Shown here: in pieces, positions 1 through 10,818 of the stretch
Layout of the letters: each line of letters opens with the position of its first letter
Position numbering within the stretch: position 1 is the stretch's first letter
Assembly: GCA_964017185.1 (NCBI GenBank)
Contig: OZ024879.1
Coordinates: 45,630,883-45,694,882 of the forward strand
From: Rugalucina vietnamica
Taxonomy: Eukaryota; Mollusca; Bivalvia; Lucinida; Lucinidae
Direction of reading: 5' to 3'
Length of the DNA: 64,000 nucleotides
Notes under the pieces: generated by a model
What the model was told of the DNA's origin: nothing
Database searches by the model: none
What the model saw: the letters and a program-made list of their open reading frames with translations, nothing else
Made by a program: the position numbers and the translations under genes

Positions 1-598
1 AAATCAAACGAATATAATAAATATGGTCAACATGCATACCAATAGCGTGCAAGGCAACCGTGAACAGCCTCCTGATTTGTACTAAGCTGCCCACTTGCAG
101 AAAGCTGGTATTCTGCGCTACTAATGTAGAGAACTTCTTTTTTCTTGTATTGTACCATTATTGGTTAACATGTTTTGGGCAAATAAGAGGCAGCTTTTTA
201 TTATATATAACTAGAGACATTAATCTACTGCCCCCTAAACTAGAATGTCAGGTAAGGTCAAGTTATATAATATTTCAACGGACTGACCTTGCAAATTAAT
301 GTCTGTTAATAAAGGAATAATTATAACCCCACAGACTGGCTGATCTGCAATTTAACTATATTTCGGGAGAAAGCTTTGCATTTTAACCATTGAGTAAAAG
401 CACTGACCAGTGCGACAAAAGTCATACACACAATCCAGTAAATTAGAGCTTGAAATTTCGAACTTTCATAGTATCCATTCATAGATCAGCCATGCAGCTG
501 TGCAGGTGTAATTACATGTAGCACCAGAAACGTTTTCTTTAAAAGCATAACTTCAGCAATCTCATAACAATACTCAACATAACTTTTCTCTTAAAGCT
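1..598. other. AT-rich stretch, no gene seen
   Basis: I see no conserved coding frame, RNA gene or repeat boundary here. Short open frames are not supported by any recognisable motif. Confidence 0.5.
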
Positions 599-755
599 CT
601 GAAAAGCCAAAGAGTGTTGATTTCTACAACGCCTATTCTTCGGGATATTGTCATCTGTGGGTATTCTGGCTTTACCCTTTAGAACTTTGTATAGCAATAT
701 AAGTCTACTATCCTTCCTCCTTTTCTGTAGAAATCAACACTCTTTGGCTTTTCAG
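599..755. repeat. Perfect 29-bp inverted repeat
   Basis: Positions 599-627 are the exact reverse complement of 727-755, with about 99 bp between. The right arm lies inside the LINE coding remnant that follows (its codons read CRNQHSLAFQ), so the left arm is an inverted extra copy of LINE sequence. An inversion at the truncated 5' end of a LINE insertion (twin priming) would give this arrangement; that is inference. Confidence 0.8.
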
Positions 756-990
756 ATACCTTCAGCTAGCAAAAAAGGGTGCAAAAGTAGTTTCTTCCCA
801 AAAACTATCAGGGGCTGGAATGACCTCCCTGATTCTTTGATCTCCTCTGCTGAAACGTCTGATGACTGTGTGTCCAAGTTCGCATCTCTTGTGAGAGCCA
901 GGGACTAATTTCTCTCCTGGCGCACCCCCTGGTGAAGTATTGTCAATTTGGCGTATCACCAGTAAGCCATTCAGATTCAGATTCAGTAGA
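700..990 (+). pseudogene. LINE ORF2 C-terminal remnant and 3' tail
   Basis: An open frame reads FQIPSASKKGCK, then SSFFPKTIRGWNDLPDSL, then SKFASLVRARD and a stop near 908. The pattern 'SFFPRTIxxWNxLPxxxxxA.....F' is the usual C-terminus of CR1/Jockey-type non-LTR retrotransposon polyproteins. After the stop, a short 3' UTR ends near 970-986 in three repeats of ATTCAG, a typical short-repeat LINE tail. Everything upstream (reverse transcriptase, endonuclease) is missing, so this is a strongly 5'-truncated copy. Confidence 0.65.
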
Positions 991-1233
991 CATAGTTTAG
1001 ACATGTACATTATAAAAGATTTAACGCAAATTAAAATAAAATTTCCCAGAGGGTTGCATTAGAAACTGGGTCTGGCACTTCAATGTGACATCAAGACTTC
1101 GTAACAGTTGACAAAAACAGTTGTACAAATTCAACCTGTATAGACCCCGAGCTTCAAACATGCAGTACAAGGTTTACTTTACAACGTCTAATAATTGTTT
1201 TCAGTGTAATCACATTCACAAAACTGGTACATA

Positions 1234-2276
1234 CACTGAAAAAAAGTTATAAGAGGCCACCTCATATTTTGTCTTCTAGTTCAGAAAGTAAAATACGATC
1301 AATTAAAATTCATGATCATATGAATAAACCAATGTCTAACAGTGGCTCTGTGAGTTTCTGCATTCCAAAATGCGTGATACTTCTCACACAGACGAAGCAT
1401 GTGTAAAGGTACCCTATTTCAAAAAGTCACACTTTATTAACATCAAATTAAATGTCATATTATGACGTTGTGTTTTTACATTTTAATTTATTTGAAAGTG
1501 CTACTGACTGCCATGATGCAAGATAAAATTAAGTCAAAAGTGTTGCTGCAATAAGAATCTTCGTTTCTGTTTTGCACATGCAAGAAGACAACAACCTGAA
1601 TAACAGGAATTCAGCTTTTGTATGCAATTTGCATACCAACTTTGTTCTTCTCCAGTTGCGTTATTATCAGCAGCACGGCATTGAAATTTTCAGCGATTAT
1701 TTAGGTCAAATACTAGACTCTGATAAACTTTGAAAATTAAAAAAATCGTCCACAAATTTTGTTATTTTGTTCGTTAAAAATTGGCATTGAAACCGGAAGT
1801 GTGCGGCAGCCTTGACATGTTGGTCCTCGAAAATGGTCAAAAACAGTTCAGTCGAATTATATCTCTCATTTCCAGGCCTCATCAAGTGAATTTAACAGGG
1901 GTCAACATGTTTAAGAGGCACATTTATGATTTTTTCAAAAAATCTCAAAATTGGCGATTTTTAAAAATGCATAAAAATTCTACCAGTAGAGAAAATTCGA
2001 ATGTTTGATGTTTTTCCGAGCCGTAACGACCCCTTTGATGACACCCGTTCCTAATTTCAATAAATGGTGTGCTGTATCCAATTTTTTATTTAAAAACATT
2101 GATTTTTGCATTTTTACTCAAAAACGCCTTTAGTAAAAGAAAATTATTTCTTAACACTTTGGAACTTTACTTACTTGAAAGACACGTCTTTTGGCAAAAA
2201 ATTGTGCAATTTTGAACTTGGCTTAGAAACAAAAAATGAGTTTGAAAAGTGGCCTCTTTATAACTTTGTTTCAGTG
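1234..2276. mobile_element. TIR element flanked by TA (Tc1/mariner-like, non-autonomous)
   Basis: The ends are inverted repeats: left CACTGAAAAAAAGTTATAAG at 1234, right end the reverse complement of CACTGAAACAAAGTTATAAA ending at 2276. They match with only a couple of differences over about 28 bp, including GAGGCCAC further in. TA dinucleotides flank both ends (1232-1233, 2277-2278), consistent with TA target duplication as in Tc1/mariner elements. The 1,043-bp interior has no recognisable transposase, so this is called a non-autonomous copy. The superfamily is inferred from the flank only. Confidence 0.6.
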
Positions 2277-2622
2277 TATATTTTACATTTAAATACGGAA
2301 TGATTTGAATGAAGCTTTAAAGTTCTAAATGAAAATCACTACAACCTTTACAGGATTCTTTGAATGGAAATTTCCATCCCTGTATCTAGATATTGTTTCT
2401 TTCAGTGGAAACATCGCGTCAAGTTTTTAGAGAAATCAACATCCAAACCATCAAATGACGGACAAACATCTATTTCAGACTATGTTTCTGGCCAAATTTA
2501 TCCTATAAATGTCCACAGATTCACTTGTATTATGTGTGGCAGGAGATTTTCTGCCACTGTCAGTAGTGGAATTTTAGTAAATACTTCAGAAACTTAATGA
2601 AGAAGCAAATACAGAGAATTTA

Positions 2623-2818
2623 TGTCCCCCGCCTTGATAGTTTAGTTACACATATATTATCTTACAAAAACATATATCGAAACCACATGCACTTTCTTAG
2701 TGTAAATGCCTGAAAAACGACAAGTTCAAATTTTGAAAAAGTTATAAAAATTAAAGTGAGGATTATATCCAAAGCGCATGGGAAACTTTAAAGCATGTTC
2801 AAGACATCTGCAAAGTTT

Positions 2819-2860
<42 letters not shown>

Positions 2861-3577
2861 GAATAAAACTGTAGGAGGAGTTGCATGCACAAGGTACCCA
2901 CTGTCCATTCACTTTCATTGTCAAAATGTCCGAGAAAAATAACTAAGTTCAATTGCGAAAAAAGTGTCAAAAATTATTCCGAGGATAATATCACAATCAT
3001 AATCAAAGCATGATTAAGACAACTGTAAAGTTACAAAAGAATCAGAATAAAACTGTAGGAGGGGTTGCTTGCACAAGGTACCCACCATCCATTCACTTTC
3101 ATTATCAAAATGTCCGAAAAAATGACTAAGTTCAAATTGCCAAAAAAAAAAAAAGTGTCAAAAATTAAACTTAGGATTATATCCAAATCACATGCATATC
3201 TTCAAAGCATGATTAAAACATCTGTAAAGTTACAAAAGAATCGGAATAAAACTGTAGGAGAAGTTGCTTGCACAAGGTACCCACCGTTCATTCACTTTCA
3301 TTGTCAAAATGTCCGAAAAAATGACTAAGTTTAAACTGCGAAAAAAGTGTCAAAAATTAACCTGAGGATTATATCCAAATCACATGCACATCTTCAAAGC
3401 ATGGCTAAGACATCTATAAAGTTTCAAAAGAATCGGAATAAAATTGTAGGAGGAGTTGCTTGCACAAGGTACATACTCCTATAGGGGGACGGAAGGACAG
3501 ACGGACGGACGGACGGACGGAATGACGGAAAGCCAAAAACCATGTCCCTCCGCTTTTCTTCGAAAAGGCGGGGGACA
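2623..3577. mobile_element. TIR element with ~180-bp tandem core and ACGG microsatellite
   Basis: The left end TGTCCCCCGCCTT (2623-2635) is exactly inverted at 3565-3577. Between them lie about four tandem units of roughly 180-190 bp. Each carries 'aaaactgtaggaggagttgc', 'acaaggtaccca' and 'tgtccgaaaaaatgac'; the first is expanded by a 37-A run at 2821-2857. A degenerate ACGG microsatellite (3485-3530) sits just inside the right end. A tandem core plus tetranucleotide run plus short inverted termini resembles bivalve pearl-like elements. No coding capacity is seen; antisense frames over the microsatellite are not genes. Confidence 0.65.
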
Positions 3578-4189
3578 AAAAAGCTAATCCCAAATACCAA
3601 GTGCCAAGTCGAAAACATTTGAACCTCAACGCGACAAAATGTACCTTCAGACATTCCGATATTACCAGTAGAAAGCAGCAAAAAGTGGAAAAATGATGTT
3701 ATACACGTTTTAGAAATAACATTGTATTTGTAATCTTTGAACACTGGGCTACCAAATAATTGATTTTTAAAACATATTATTGTTCAATATTTGGAGTTAT
3801 CTGCCCTTGTTTTAGCCCACAATATAAATGTACATATTTTTCCTATATCTATCGTTAAGCGGTAACCATAGCAACCGAATCATCATAAAAATAGACAAAA
3901 TAATTACGACACATTGCCTGTAAGGATGGTATGCTTTTGTCTTAACAATAGGTTCTGACCACTGCTTAAACAATTTTAAGAAAATGCATCGAGTTTTGTA
4001 AGCTCTACTAACATGCAGAAATGCATTACGCATATTTGATGTCATTTTTTCAGGACAATGACGTCTGTAGGGTTCATAAAGTAAATTGGTCATCACTCAC
4101 AAAATACATGAAATAATCTGGTCAAATAAAGACTAGCATACTCTAGAAACACCACACATTCAAAGTAACTTTGCTTTTTGGATACTCAA
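3578..4189. other. No gene recognised
   Basis: AT-rich sequence between the tandem-core element and the hAT remnant. I see no conserved motif on either strand. Confidence 0.4.
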
Positions 4190-4951
4190 AAAATTGTCCG
4201 AAGGTACATTTTCTCACGGTGTGGCCCATTTGACTTCAAAACTTATCCATGAAAAAGTATCTAATCTCAAAGAAAGTATAATAAGTGAACTAAAATATGT
4301 CACAAATGTATGCCTGACTTTAGATTTCTGGTCCAACAGACAAATAAGAGCATTCCTAGGCATAAAAGGACACTACATCACAGATTGGCAATAACAAGTC
4401 GGTAATGTTAGCCTGTTCTAGGTTTAAGGGAAAACACACAGCTGAGAAAATTCTACAGGAATATGAAGAAGTTGTTTCATCTTTTGAATTTGGCCACACA
4501 GTTTCAAACATGGTAACAGACAATCCAGCAAATATGGTTAAAGCCTTCAATTTTCCCCTCCCAGGATTTGAAAGTGGCTCTAAACCGAATGAAGCTTATG
4601 TTGACAAATTATGTGATGAAACTGAAGTTAGTGATGATGACAGTTCGGGTAATTTTCAAACTCTACCAAATTATTCAAGCTGTTTCGTCTATTGTTTTGC
4701 ATTTAGTTGTCAGAGATGGACTGAATGAATGTGGCAGTCACTTACGGCAAATCATAACTAAAGCTTCAAGTACTGTGAACTATGTTCGTAAGTCTCTAAA
4801 TGCTTCAGAATTTCTAGAGGATCAGAAGTGGCTTCAAGCTTCAAATGCCACACGGTGGAACTCTCAGTTCTACATCCTAAACTCTATCCTATCGGTCAGT
4901 GAGGATAAGTTAGATTCACTTGAATGTTCAGTCAAACTTACAGAGTACGAG
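4190..4951 (+). pseudogene. hAT-family transposase, 5' part (broken)
   Basis: Three overlapping frames carry consecutive pieces of a hAT/BED-type transposase. The first has VCLTLDFWSNRQIRAFLGIK and GHYITDW (4310-4390), the second CSRFKGKHTAEKIL and VTDNPANMVKAFN (4405-4545), the third LHLVVRDGLNECGSHLRQII, ATRWNSQFYILNSIL and SVSEDKLDSLE up to VKLTEYE (4690-4951). In the family these are the 'TLDxWT', 'TDNAxNM' and 'RWNSxxxML' blocks of the RNase H-like catalytic domain. Frameshifts occur near 4390 and 4690 and there is a stop after DWQ. The gene stops at 4951, where a 4.3-kb element interrupts it, and resumes at 9278. Confidence 0.75.
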
Positions 4952-4999
4952 TAGGCGAGACGCTAGATTCTGTATCTACCGTATTTAACGAAATCGCAC

Positions 5000-6376
5000 A
5001 ACACCCTCCACATACTTTGTTTGCAGTATGCAATTGGTTCATTGGTCATCCTAGATGAGTTCTAGGCACGTTGTCGCCCCGGCAAGTGGTGCACAATATT
5101 TCTGTAGCTCGTTACATAAGTTACATGTTCAAAATATATTTGTACCAACAAAATAGCGAAACCTACTATGCTCCATCCACTTTAATCATGCAACAACACT
5201 AATTATATCAGGTGCTAGAACAATTTAACGGACATGCTTTATGATCTTTAAAAGTTGAAATTAGACATTATACGGTGTTACAAACGTTACTTCTACATCT
5301 ATGGCGTGAAAATAGGGGTTTGGGTTCAAAAACGTTTTTGTTTTTGGCATTTCTTTCTTCATATTCCAAAAACGATAGGTCCTTTCTTATTGACCAGTAG
5401 TTCAACTTAGCTATTTCACAAAATCATATGTTTACTTTAAATAATTTTACATTTCATAAGGGTACCGCCGTATGCTGTAACATTTGAAAAGTAGGCGTTT
5501 CAACAAAATACCAAAATGAATAACTGTTATATGTTTGTGTAAATTATTTAGTTCTATTTTACACGCCCTTTGATAAATACATGTTTAGTGTGCTAAAATA
5601 CACAGCCTGTGACTTGCAAGTATGATCATGGTAACGTATGTAACACCTTAAATTTCAAACATGGGTAGATTTCATTTTGGTGAATATAAATGTATATATA
5701 GTGGGCCGCTTCATGCGAAAACCAGATTCTTCCTATATGAAAACAAAGATGCAGTTACTGCACAGCTTATCAGCACACTTGTTTACTCTACACAGATAAT
5801 TTAAACTTCTTCTTAAATCCGAAATTTCAAGCGTCTAAATTCTATTACTTTGTAGAAGGAATATTGTCGGAAGAGGGATTTCGCGCGCTGCGGCTCACGT
5901 GAAAGTGGTCTCACATAATTATCTGCAAAGGTTTTGGCATAGAACACAGTAAGGTGTTTGGAATATGTTGACCCACTGGTGACTTGTCAGTATGCTCATG
6001 GTAACGTATGTAACACATTTTTCATGTAGGGCACTGTAAGGTATATATTTATGACTTGGTGACCCATCGTTAAAGCGTCTGCTCCTGATTGCGAGTTTGT
6101 GTTGTTCGACCTCTTCGGTGCCATGTTGTGTCCTTGAACAAGATCCACGATCCACGATGAATCTTTCACATGTGCCAACTTAATGACTTAGGAAGACAAA
6201 GACATCGCAAATATCACACTGACGGTCGCATCCAACTAGATGCGGATATTATCCTCAAACTCCTGGACTCATTTATTTTATTCTATATGTGGTATTCCTT
6301 ACAGCTTGTGTGCGCCTTTCGAAACTATTGATTTGACGTTGTGTTTGATATATACATGTAGAGTAAATCCATTAGA
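5000..6376. other. Non-coding left part of the 4.3-kb transposon
   Basis: Apart from the palindromic motif copies at 5276, 5631 and 6001 I see nothing coding here. The motifs at 5631 and 6001 share a longer context (about 35 bp, 'gacttg..agtatg.tcatg' just before), so they are repeats of a larger unit. Near 5704-5720 there is a 'ggccgcttcatgcgaaaacc' segment resembling the 'gagccgctgcatgggaaaacc' at 19172. Confidence 0.4.
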
Positions 6377-6780
6377 TTGGATGCCCGAGAAAGAAGGACA
6401 TTAACTAGCCCTGCAACATCAGTTCCCTGGGAGTGGCAAAATCCAATGTTAAGCAGTAATTACACAAAATGTGAATTTCTTAAGGCCCTCGGTATGAAAT
6501 CCGAACATAGAACAGGATGTGCAAACAACGTGTATGCGTTTTTACAGATAACGAAACTGCTTTCTTGCCAGGGTTGACGTAACTGCACTTTAGACGATGA
6601 AGACACAGATACGCGAATTTTCATAACAACCACGATGCTTCTGACGGTACAATCATCTGAATCAGATGTCTTGGTTTTATGCTGCTGTCTATTGCAGCCA
6701 AATAATTGCAATACATTATGGTTCCACGCTGGAAATCCTGAAAAAGCACGATACTAGCAGTCTGTCGTTTTGAGCAAGTA
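6377..6780 (+). pseudogene. Decayed 'EADTR/DTDV' protein remnant inside the 4.3-kb transposon
   Basis: One frame (6377-6577) reads WQNPMLSSNYTKCEFLKALG before a stop. In another frame 6583-6768 reads DDEDTDTRIFITTTMLL, then SSESDVLVL, then NTLWFHAGNPEKARY and a TAG. The spacing 'hEEADTR - ~15 - SsDTDVlvL - ~12 - LW..tG....RY' matches, from memory, an uncharacterised nuclease-like (PIN/NYN-like) family common in repeat-associated predicted proteins of cnidarians and molluscs. Between the two pieces a frameshift is needed. It could be the remnant of a protein encoded by the transposon. I would not assign a function. Confidence 0.4.
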
Positions 6781-7144
6781 CTGATGTCCTGGTGAGACTC
6801 TCGACCATTCCATATCTTCAAGAAAATAGAAGTAATATGACTACACAATATGGCAGTTTAGGTGAGACTCCACACAATGGCATTGGTAAAACGAAAGCTT
6901 GGAATGTTGCTGAGAAAAGCGATCAATCACAAAAGAAGGTGTACGAAAAACCATTTGCCGATTCTGTTCATCTGCTGGGCAATCTGGTTCAAGTGTAAAT
7001 AGTGTCCGTCACTTGTTCTGTTGCCATTAGCGCTACACAAATGAAAATGTACCACCAAAGCATGATCGTTTGATGACACATTTATAACGTGAAAACTTCA
7101 AAAACATGTTTTCAGCCTTAGCAGAAACAGCCTAAGCAGAATCC

Positions 7145-7505
7145 CTCAGAAGGTTGGTCGGATGGGAATATGGGCCCCGCTCATCGGGTCCTTAAGAAAT
7201 AGATGGGCTTCTTTTGCCCCCAGGCATAGCTTATACGCTACTTACTGACCATCTTATTACTGGTTAACCGCTCAGGCCTGAGGCTGACCAGGAAAAGTGT
7301 TTTAAAATCAAACCATCCATACGTATAAGCCGTAGTGGCTTACTTGGGTGGTTATATTTAAAGTATTGTTTTGATGTCATGGCACCCGATTTTCGGGCAA
7401 AAGTCCCATAAAATGGAGTCAACGTCTCAATATGACAATAGCTGTTGACTATGCTGTTAAGCATCAACTCAAAATCAAACAAAACAACCGCGTCAGGCAA
7501 TGTCT
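7145..7505 (-). repeat. Dispersed repeat (family D), minus copy
   Basis: Read on the minus strand, it contains 'cccagtcaac..' style text with 'cgggacgttg', 'tttatgggacttttgccc', then 'aaccacccaagtaagcc', 'ctcaggcctgagcggttaac' and 'ggggcccatattcccatcc'. The same order is found at 15005-15352 (plus), and parts at 33560-33660, 43503-43622 and 51588-51765. It is a ~350-bp interspersed element without coding potential, lying within the 4.3-kb transposon. Confidence 0.65.
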
Positions 7506-7556
7506 GGAACATCAATGGTACTTATATTGAAGCAGTGCTCATGACCAAGGACTGAA

Positions 7557-7725
7557 CTTTTTTTTTCCGTTTAACGTCCCTTTCAATATTATTTCAGCTC
7601 ATATGAGACGGGCCAACCAGTAGGTGGGGCGAAAACGGGAGAACCCCGAGAAAAAAACCATCTGGCACACGCGCAAGCAGAACTTGGCTTATCTCACATG
7701 TGCCCCGAACCCAGACAAAATGAAC
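7557..7725 (-). mobile_element. tRNA-derived SINE, minus copy
   Basis: On the minus strand it matches the SINE at 36241-36490: 'cacatgtgagataagcc', 'aagttctgcttgcg', 'ctcggggttctcccgttttcg', 'ccgtctcatatgagctgaaa', then 'ggacgttaaac' and an A-rich tail (the T-run at 7560). The tRNA-like head (A and B boxes) is only partly kept, so this copy is 5'-degenerate. It sits inside the 4.3-kb transposon, so it inserted after that element or travelled with it. Confidence 0.7.
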
Positions 7726-8525
7726 TAGCATGCGCAGAGTTGTGCTTTTGTTTGACCGGCGAGTCAATTCATAATTCGGAAATCGGAAAACAAGCTTAAG
7801 GTGACGATTATTATATCTTATTTCTATTTGTTTTCCTTAGGTTTTAACACCTAAAATTTTAAGTGAAAAATGTGTTACATACGTTACTATTAAATCGCAC
7901 GTCACCCGCATTGATATTTGCTTACTAATATTGGCAAGCTTTGTGAAATGTAACTTAAGAAATAGTGACCGACGGTGTTGGTAATGTCATTTCATAACAC
8001 TGGATACTAACAATGGTGTAAAACATGCTTTGGAATTTTGTGGTTTGGGTGTGCGATCTTTAAGTTCACTGACAACCGGATAACACTCTTGAATATTTGC
8101 TATATCTTATATGATTTCTAAATTAGTGCTAATTATTAATTACATACAGCGAAGAGTATTTTATCGGCATTAAATCATTAAAACTGATTTTTTGATATTT
8201 AATAATCATGTGTTACATACGTTACCATATTTACCAATCAAAAGTACACATTTCTGGCAAAGCAGTGAGCATTCAAATTAAAGAAGGCATATATGTTATT
8301 GATCTACAACACGATTATTGTATATTTTTTTCTTCTTTCCTTCAAACTTGTCTGTTCATAGTTGACTTTGAACACTTTATTCTTTCATAATCTGAAGTGA
8401 GTTACCTTGGACTATATGCAATAACTTTCGACTAAGGAATGACATGATGATTAGTTTTTTTTTTCAGGTTTATAAAAGAAAAGGAATACGTGTCTTTTAG
8501 ACCAGTGTATCTTAAATATAAATGT

Positions 8526-9222
8526 GCAAAGAAAAGTATATTAAAATAGCTTACTGTTCTGTAATTAAATTCTGAACGGTCTGTTTTGAAAATGTAACAT
8601 ACGTAACACCATCGATGCATATATGTGATTAAAAGTACCAAAACATGTGCCAGTAACATTCTTTCATCAGATGATATTAATATATTTAGGTTTGGAATTT
8701 ATTTTAGAGATTCATAGTGCATTTTTCAAACTTAGGGTATATTTCTGTATTGAATGGGTAACATACGACGTGCGTAACGGCTTCTGCATGGCAAATGCAC
8801 CGTACCATTTGGCGACAACGTGCATAGAAAATCTTTATATTGATCAACGAAGCCACCCGTAGTGTATTAAAAGTGCAAATCGCAAAGAAAAGTATATTAA
8901 AATAGCTTACTGTTCTGTAATTAACATTTACACAGGCTGTTTTGAGAATGTAACATACGTAACACCATCGATGCATGTAAATGATTAAATATGTCAATAT
9001 ATGTGCCCGTAACATCCTTTCATCAGATGATATTGATACATTGAGGTTTGGAATTCAGATTAGAGATTCATACTGTATTTTACAAACTTAGAGCACATTT
9101 CTGGTTTGAATGGGTAACATGCGTAACGGCTTCTGGAGGACAAATGCACCATATCACAGGGCGACAACGTGCCTAGAAGCTCTTTATATTGATCAAAGAA
9201 GCCACCCATAGTATCAAACCTA
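8526..9222. repeat. ~356-bp tandem duplication in the right end of the 4.3-kb transposon
   Basis: Two head-to-tail units begin with 'gcaaagaaaagtatatta' at 8526 and 8882. Each contains GTAACATACGTAACACC, 'atcgatgcat', 'tttcatcagatgatatt', 'gattcata', a second GTAACAT...GTAAC site, 'gcgacaacgtgc' and 'gaagccaccc'. They differ by scattered substitutions and small indels, so the duplication is not very recent. Confidence 0.75.
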
Positions 9223-9277
9223 GTATGTGGAGGGTGTTGTGCGAAACGAAAAATTTCCCTACCCACCGTCTCCTCTA

Positions 9278-9444
9278 GAGCGTAAACTTCTGCAAGAGCT
9301 CTGCACCATACTTAAGCCATTTGAAGATGCCACGTTGGAAGTACAAAAAGAACATACAGTGAGTGCAAGTCTAGCAGTTCCCCTTACTGTTGCCTTAAAA
9401 AAAATCAAAGTACCTATAACAGAACCAGAGGACCAATGGTCCTG
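9278..9444 (+). pseudogene. hAT-family transposase, 3' continuation (broken)
   Basis: Directly after the 3-bp duplication the frame reads RKLLQELCTILKPFEDATLE then VQKEHTVSASLAVPLTVALK, the hAT block that normally follows '...SVKLTxYE'. Removing 4952-9277 and one GAG restores the reading frame across the junction. The frame stops at 9443-9445, where the repeat starting at 9424 interrupts it. No dimerisation domain (hATC) is seen downstream, so the gene is truncated. Confidence 0.75.
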
Positions 9445-10818
9445 ATATCGCTCACCTGAGATTTTGTCTTTGATGAATGACCTTTGGCTAAAGCCATGTT
9501 GGCCAACGTAAAATGTAAACTTGACCTCAAATACTCACATAAGTATTAACACTATAAACTGTCTGTATCTACGAACTTTCCGATCTTTCTGACAATATTT
9601 GACCTTTCTGTCAAGGTCAACCCAAAGTCATGATTTATTTAAACCATGAAGGGCTAGAGCCTCCCATGCTACATACCAAGTTTTATTGAAATCGGTCTGC
9701 CAATTTCAGAGTTGATTTTTAAAGGATTTTATCGCAAATATGGGCATGGCGGCCATCTTGGTCATGTGACCTGGAACATTTATACAGGTTTCCCGTTCCT
9801 AAGGATACCACATATAAAATTTGGCTTTGATTGGTGAAGTGGTTTCTGAGAAAATTAAGTTTTAAATTTAATATGTAAATGATCTCTGAACAATGTCAAG
9901 AGATGACCTTGAACACTCATAAGACTTCATTAACTCAATAAGTTGTATGTATGTACCAATTTTCAGGTCACTGGCCACAAAACTTCCTGAAAAATCCAAC
10001 GTTTTACATTTTTTCCATTGAGAAGCCTATGTGACAAATGTTGACCTTGCCATAAAATAGGTCAAGGTCAACCAAAGGTCATGATTTATATAAACTATGA
10101 TGGACCAGAGTCCCCGATGCTACATACCAAGGTTTATTGAAATCTGTCCAGCAGTTCCAGAGAAGAGTTTTAAAGGTTTTTACCATATATGGGCATGACA
10201 GCCATTATGGTCATGTGACCTAGACACTTCATATAGACTTTGGCTGTGATTGGTGAAGCGGTTTATGAGGAAATTAAGTTTTAAATCTAATATGTAAATG
10301 ACCTTTGGGCAAGTTCAAGAGATGACCTTGATCTTGAATACTCCTATGACTTCATTAAATCAATAAGTTATATGGATCTACCAACTTTCAGGTCACAGGA
10401 CACTAAACTTCCTGAAAATTCCAATGTTTTCATATTTGATCCATGGAAAAGCCTGTATGACCAAAGTTGACCTTGCCGTAAAATAGGTCAAAGTCAACCC
10501 AAGGTCATGATTTATACAAATTATGATGGGCCAGAGTACCCGATGCTACATACCAAGTTTCATTGAAATCCAGCCATGGGTTCTAGAGAAGAAGATTTTT
10601 AAGTTTTTTACCATATATGGGCATGGCGGTCATCTTGGTCATGTGATCTGGACCATTTATACAAACTTTAGTTACCCCTTCCTAAGGATGCTCCACATGA
10701 AGTTTGGTATTGATTGGACTAGGGATTTCAGAGATGATCTTTGAAAAGTGTGAACGACAACGATGACAACGGACGACGGAGCATGGCCATCCTATAAGCT
10801 TCCGCTCAGGTGAGCTAA
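9424..10818 (+). mobile_element. Pearl-like dispersed element with ~440-bp tandem units (family B)
   Basis: It begins with the palindrome AGGACCAATGGTCCT and CGCTCACCTGAG, and ends CCTATAAGC...GCTCAGGTGAGCTAA at 10818. Inside are about three ~440-bp units, marked by 'gcggccatcttggtcatgtg' or variants at 9748, 10194 and 10622, by 'ataaaataggtcaaggtcaa' and by 'gctacataccaagtttcatt'. A second full copy is at 36832-38629 and a minus copy at 61672-62583. The terminal CACCTGAG/CTCAGGTG motifs are inverted. It lies at the broken 3' end of the hAT remnant. Open frames in it are not genes. Confidence 0.7.

Larger units (their letters stand above)
5276..9127. repeat. Dispersed palindromic motif GTTACATACGTTAC in the 4.3-kb transposon
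   Basis: Copies or close variants: 5276-5290, 5631-5645, 6001-6015, 7873-7887, 8211-8225, 8594-8608, 8758-8778 (split by an insert), 8950-8964 and 9114-9127. The core GTAACATACGTAAC is nearly its own reverse complement, so each copy could bind a dimer. All copies found lie inside the 4.3-kb TIR element and cluster towards its two ends, as transposase-binding subterminal repeats do. That role is inference. Confidence 0.7.
4952..9277. mobile_element. 4.3-kb TIR DNA transposon with GAG duplication, inserted in hAT gene
   Basis: The insertion splits hAT codons ...LTEYE and RKLLQEL... exactly, with GAG at both junctions (4949-4951 and 9278-9280), a 3-bp target duplication. The ends are inverted: TAGGCGAGACG at 4952 against TAGAGGAGACG read inward from 9277. 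Further in, CGAAATCGCACAACACCC (4989 on) pairs with the reverse complement of 9222-9248. The interior carries many copies of a palindromic GTTACATACGTTAC-type motif, a ~356-bp tandem duplication near the right end and a decayed coding remnant (6377-6780). Harbinger, CACTA, Zator and Academ elements can make 3-bp duplications; I cannot assign a superfamily. SINE and other repeats lie inside it (7145-7725). Confidence 0.75.

Noticed and set aside
3414..3744. Minus-strand frames rich in RPSVRPS
   Set aside because: They translate the ACGG microsatellite and adjoining repeat; no conserved protein.
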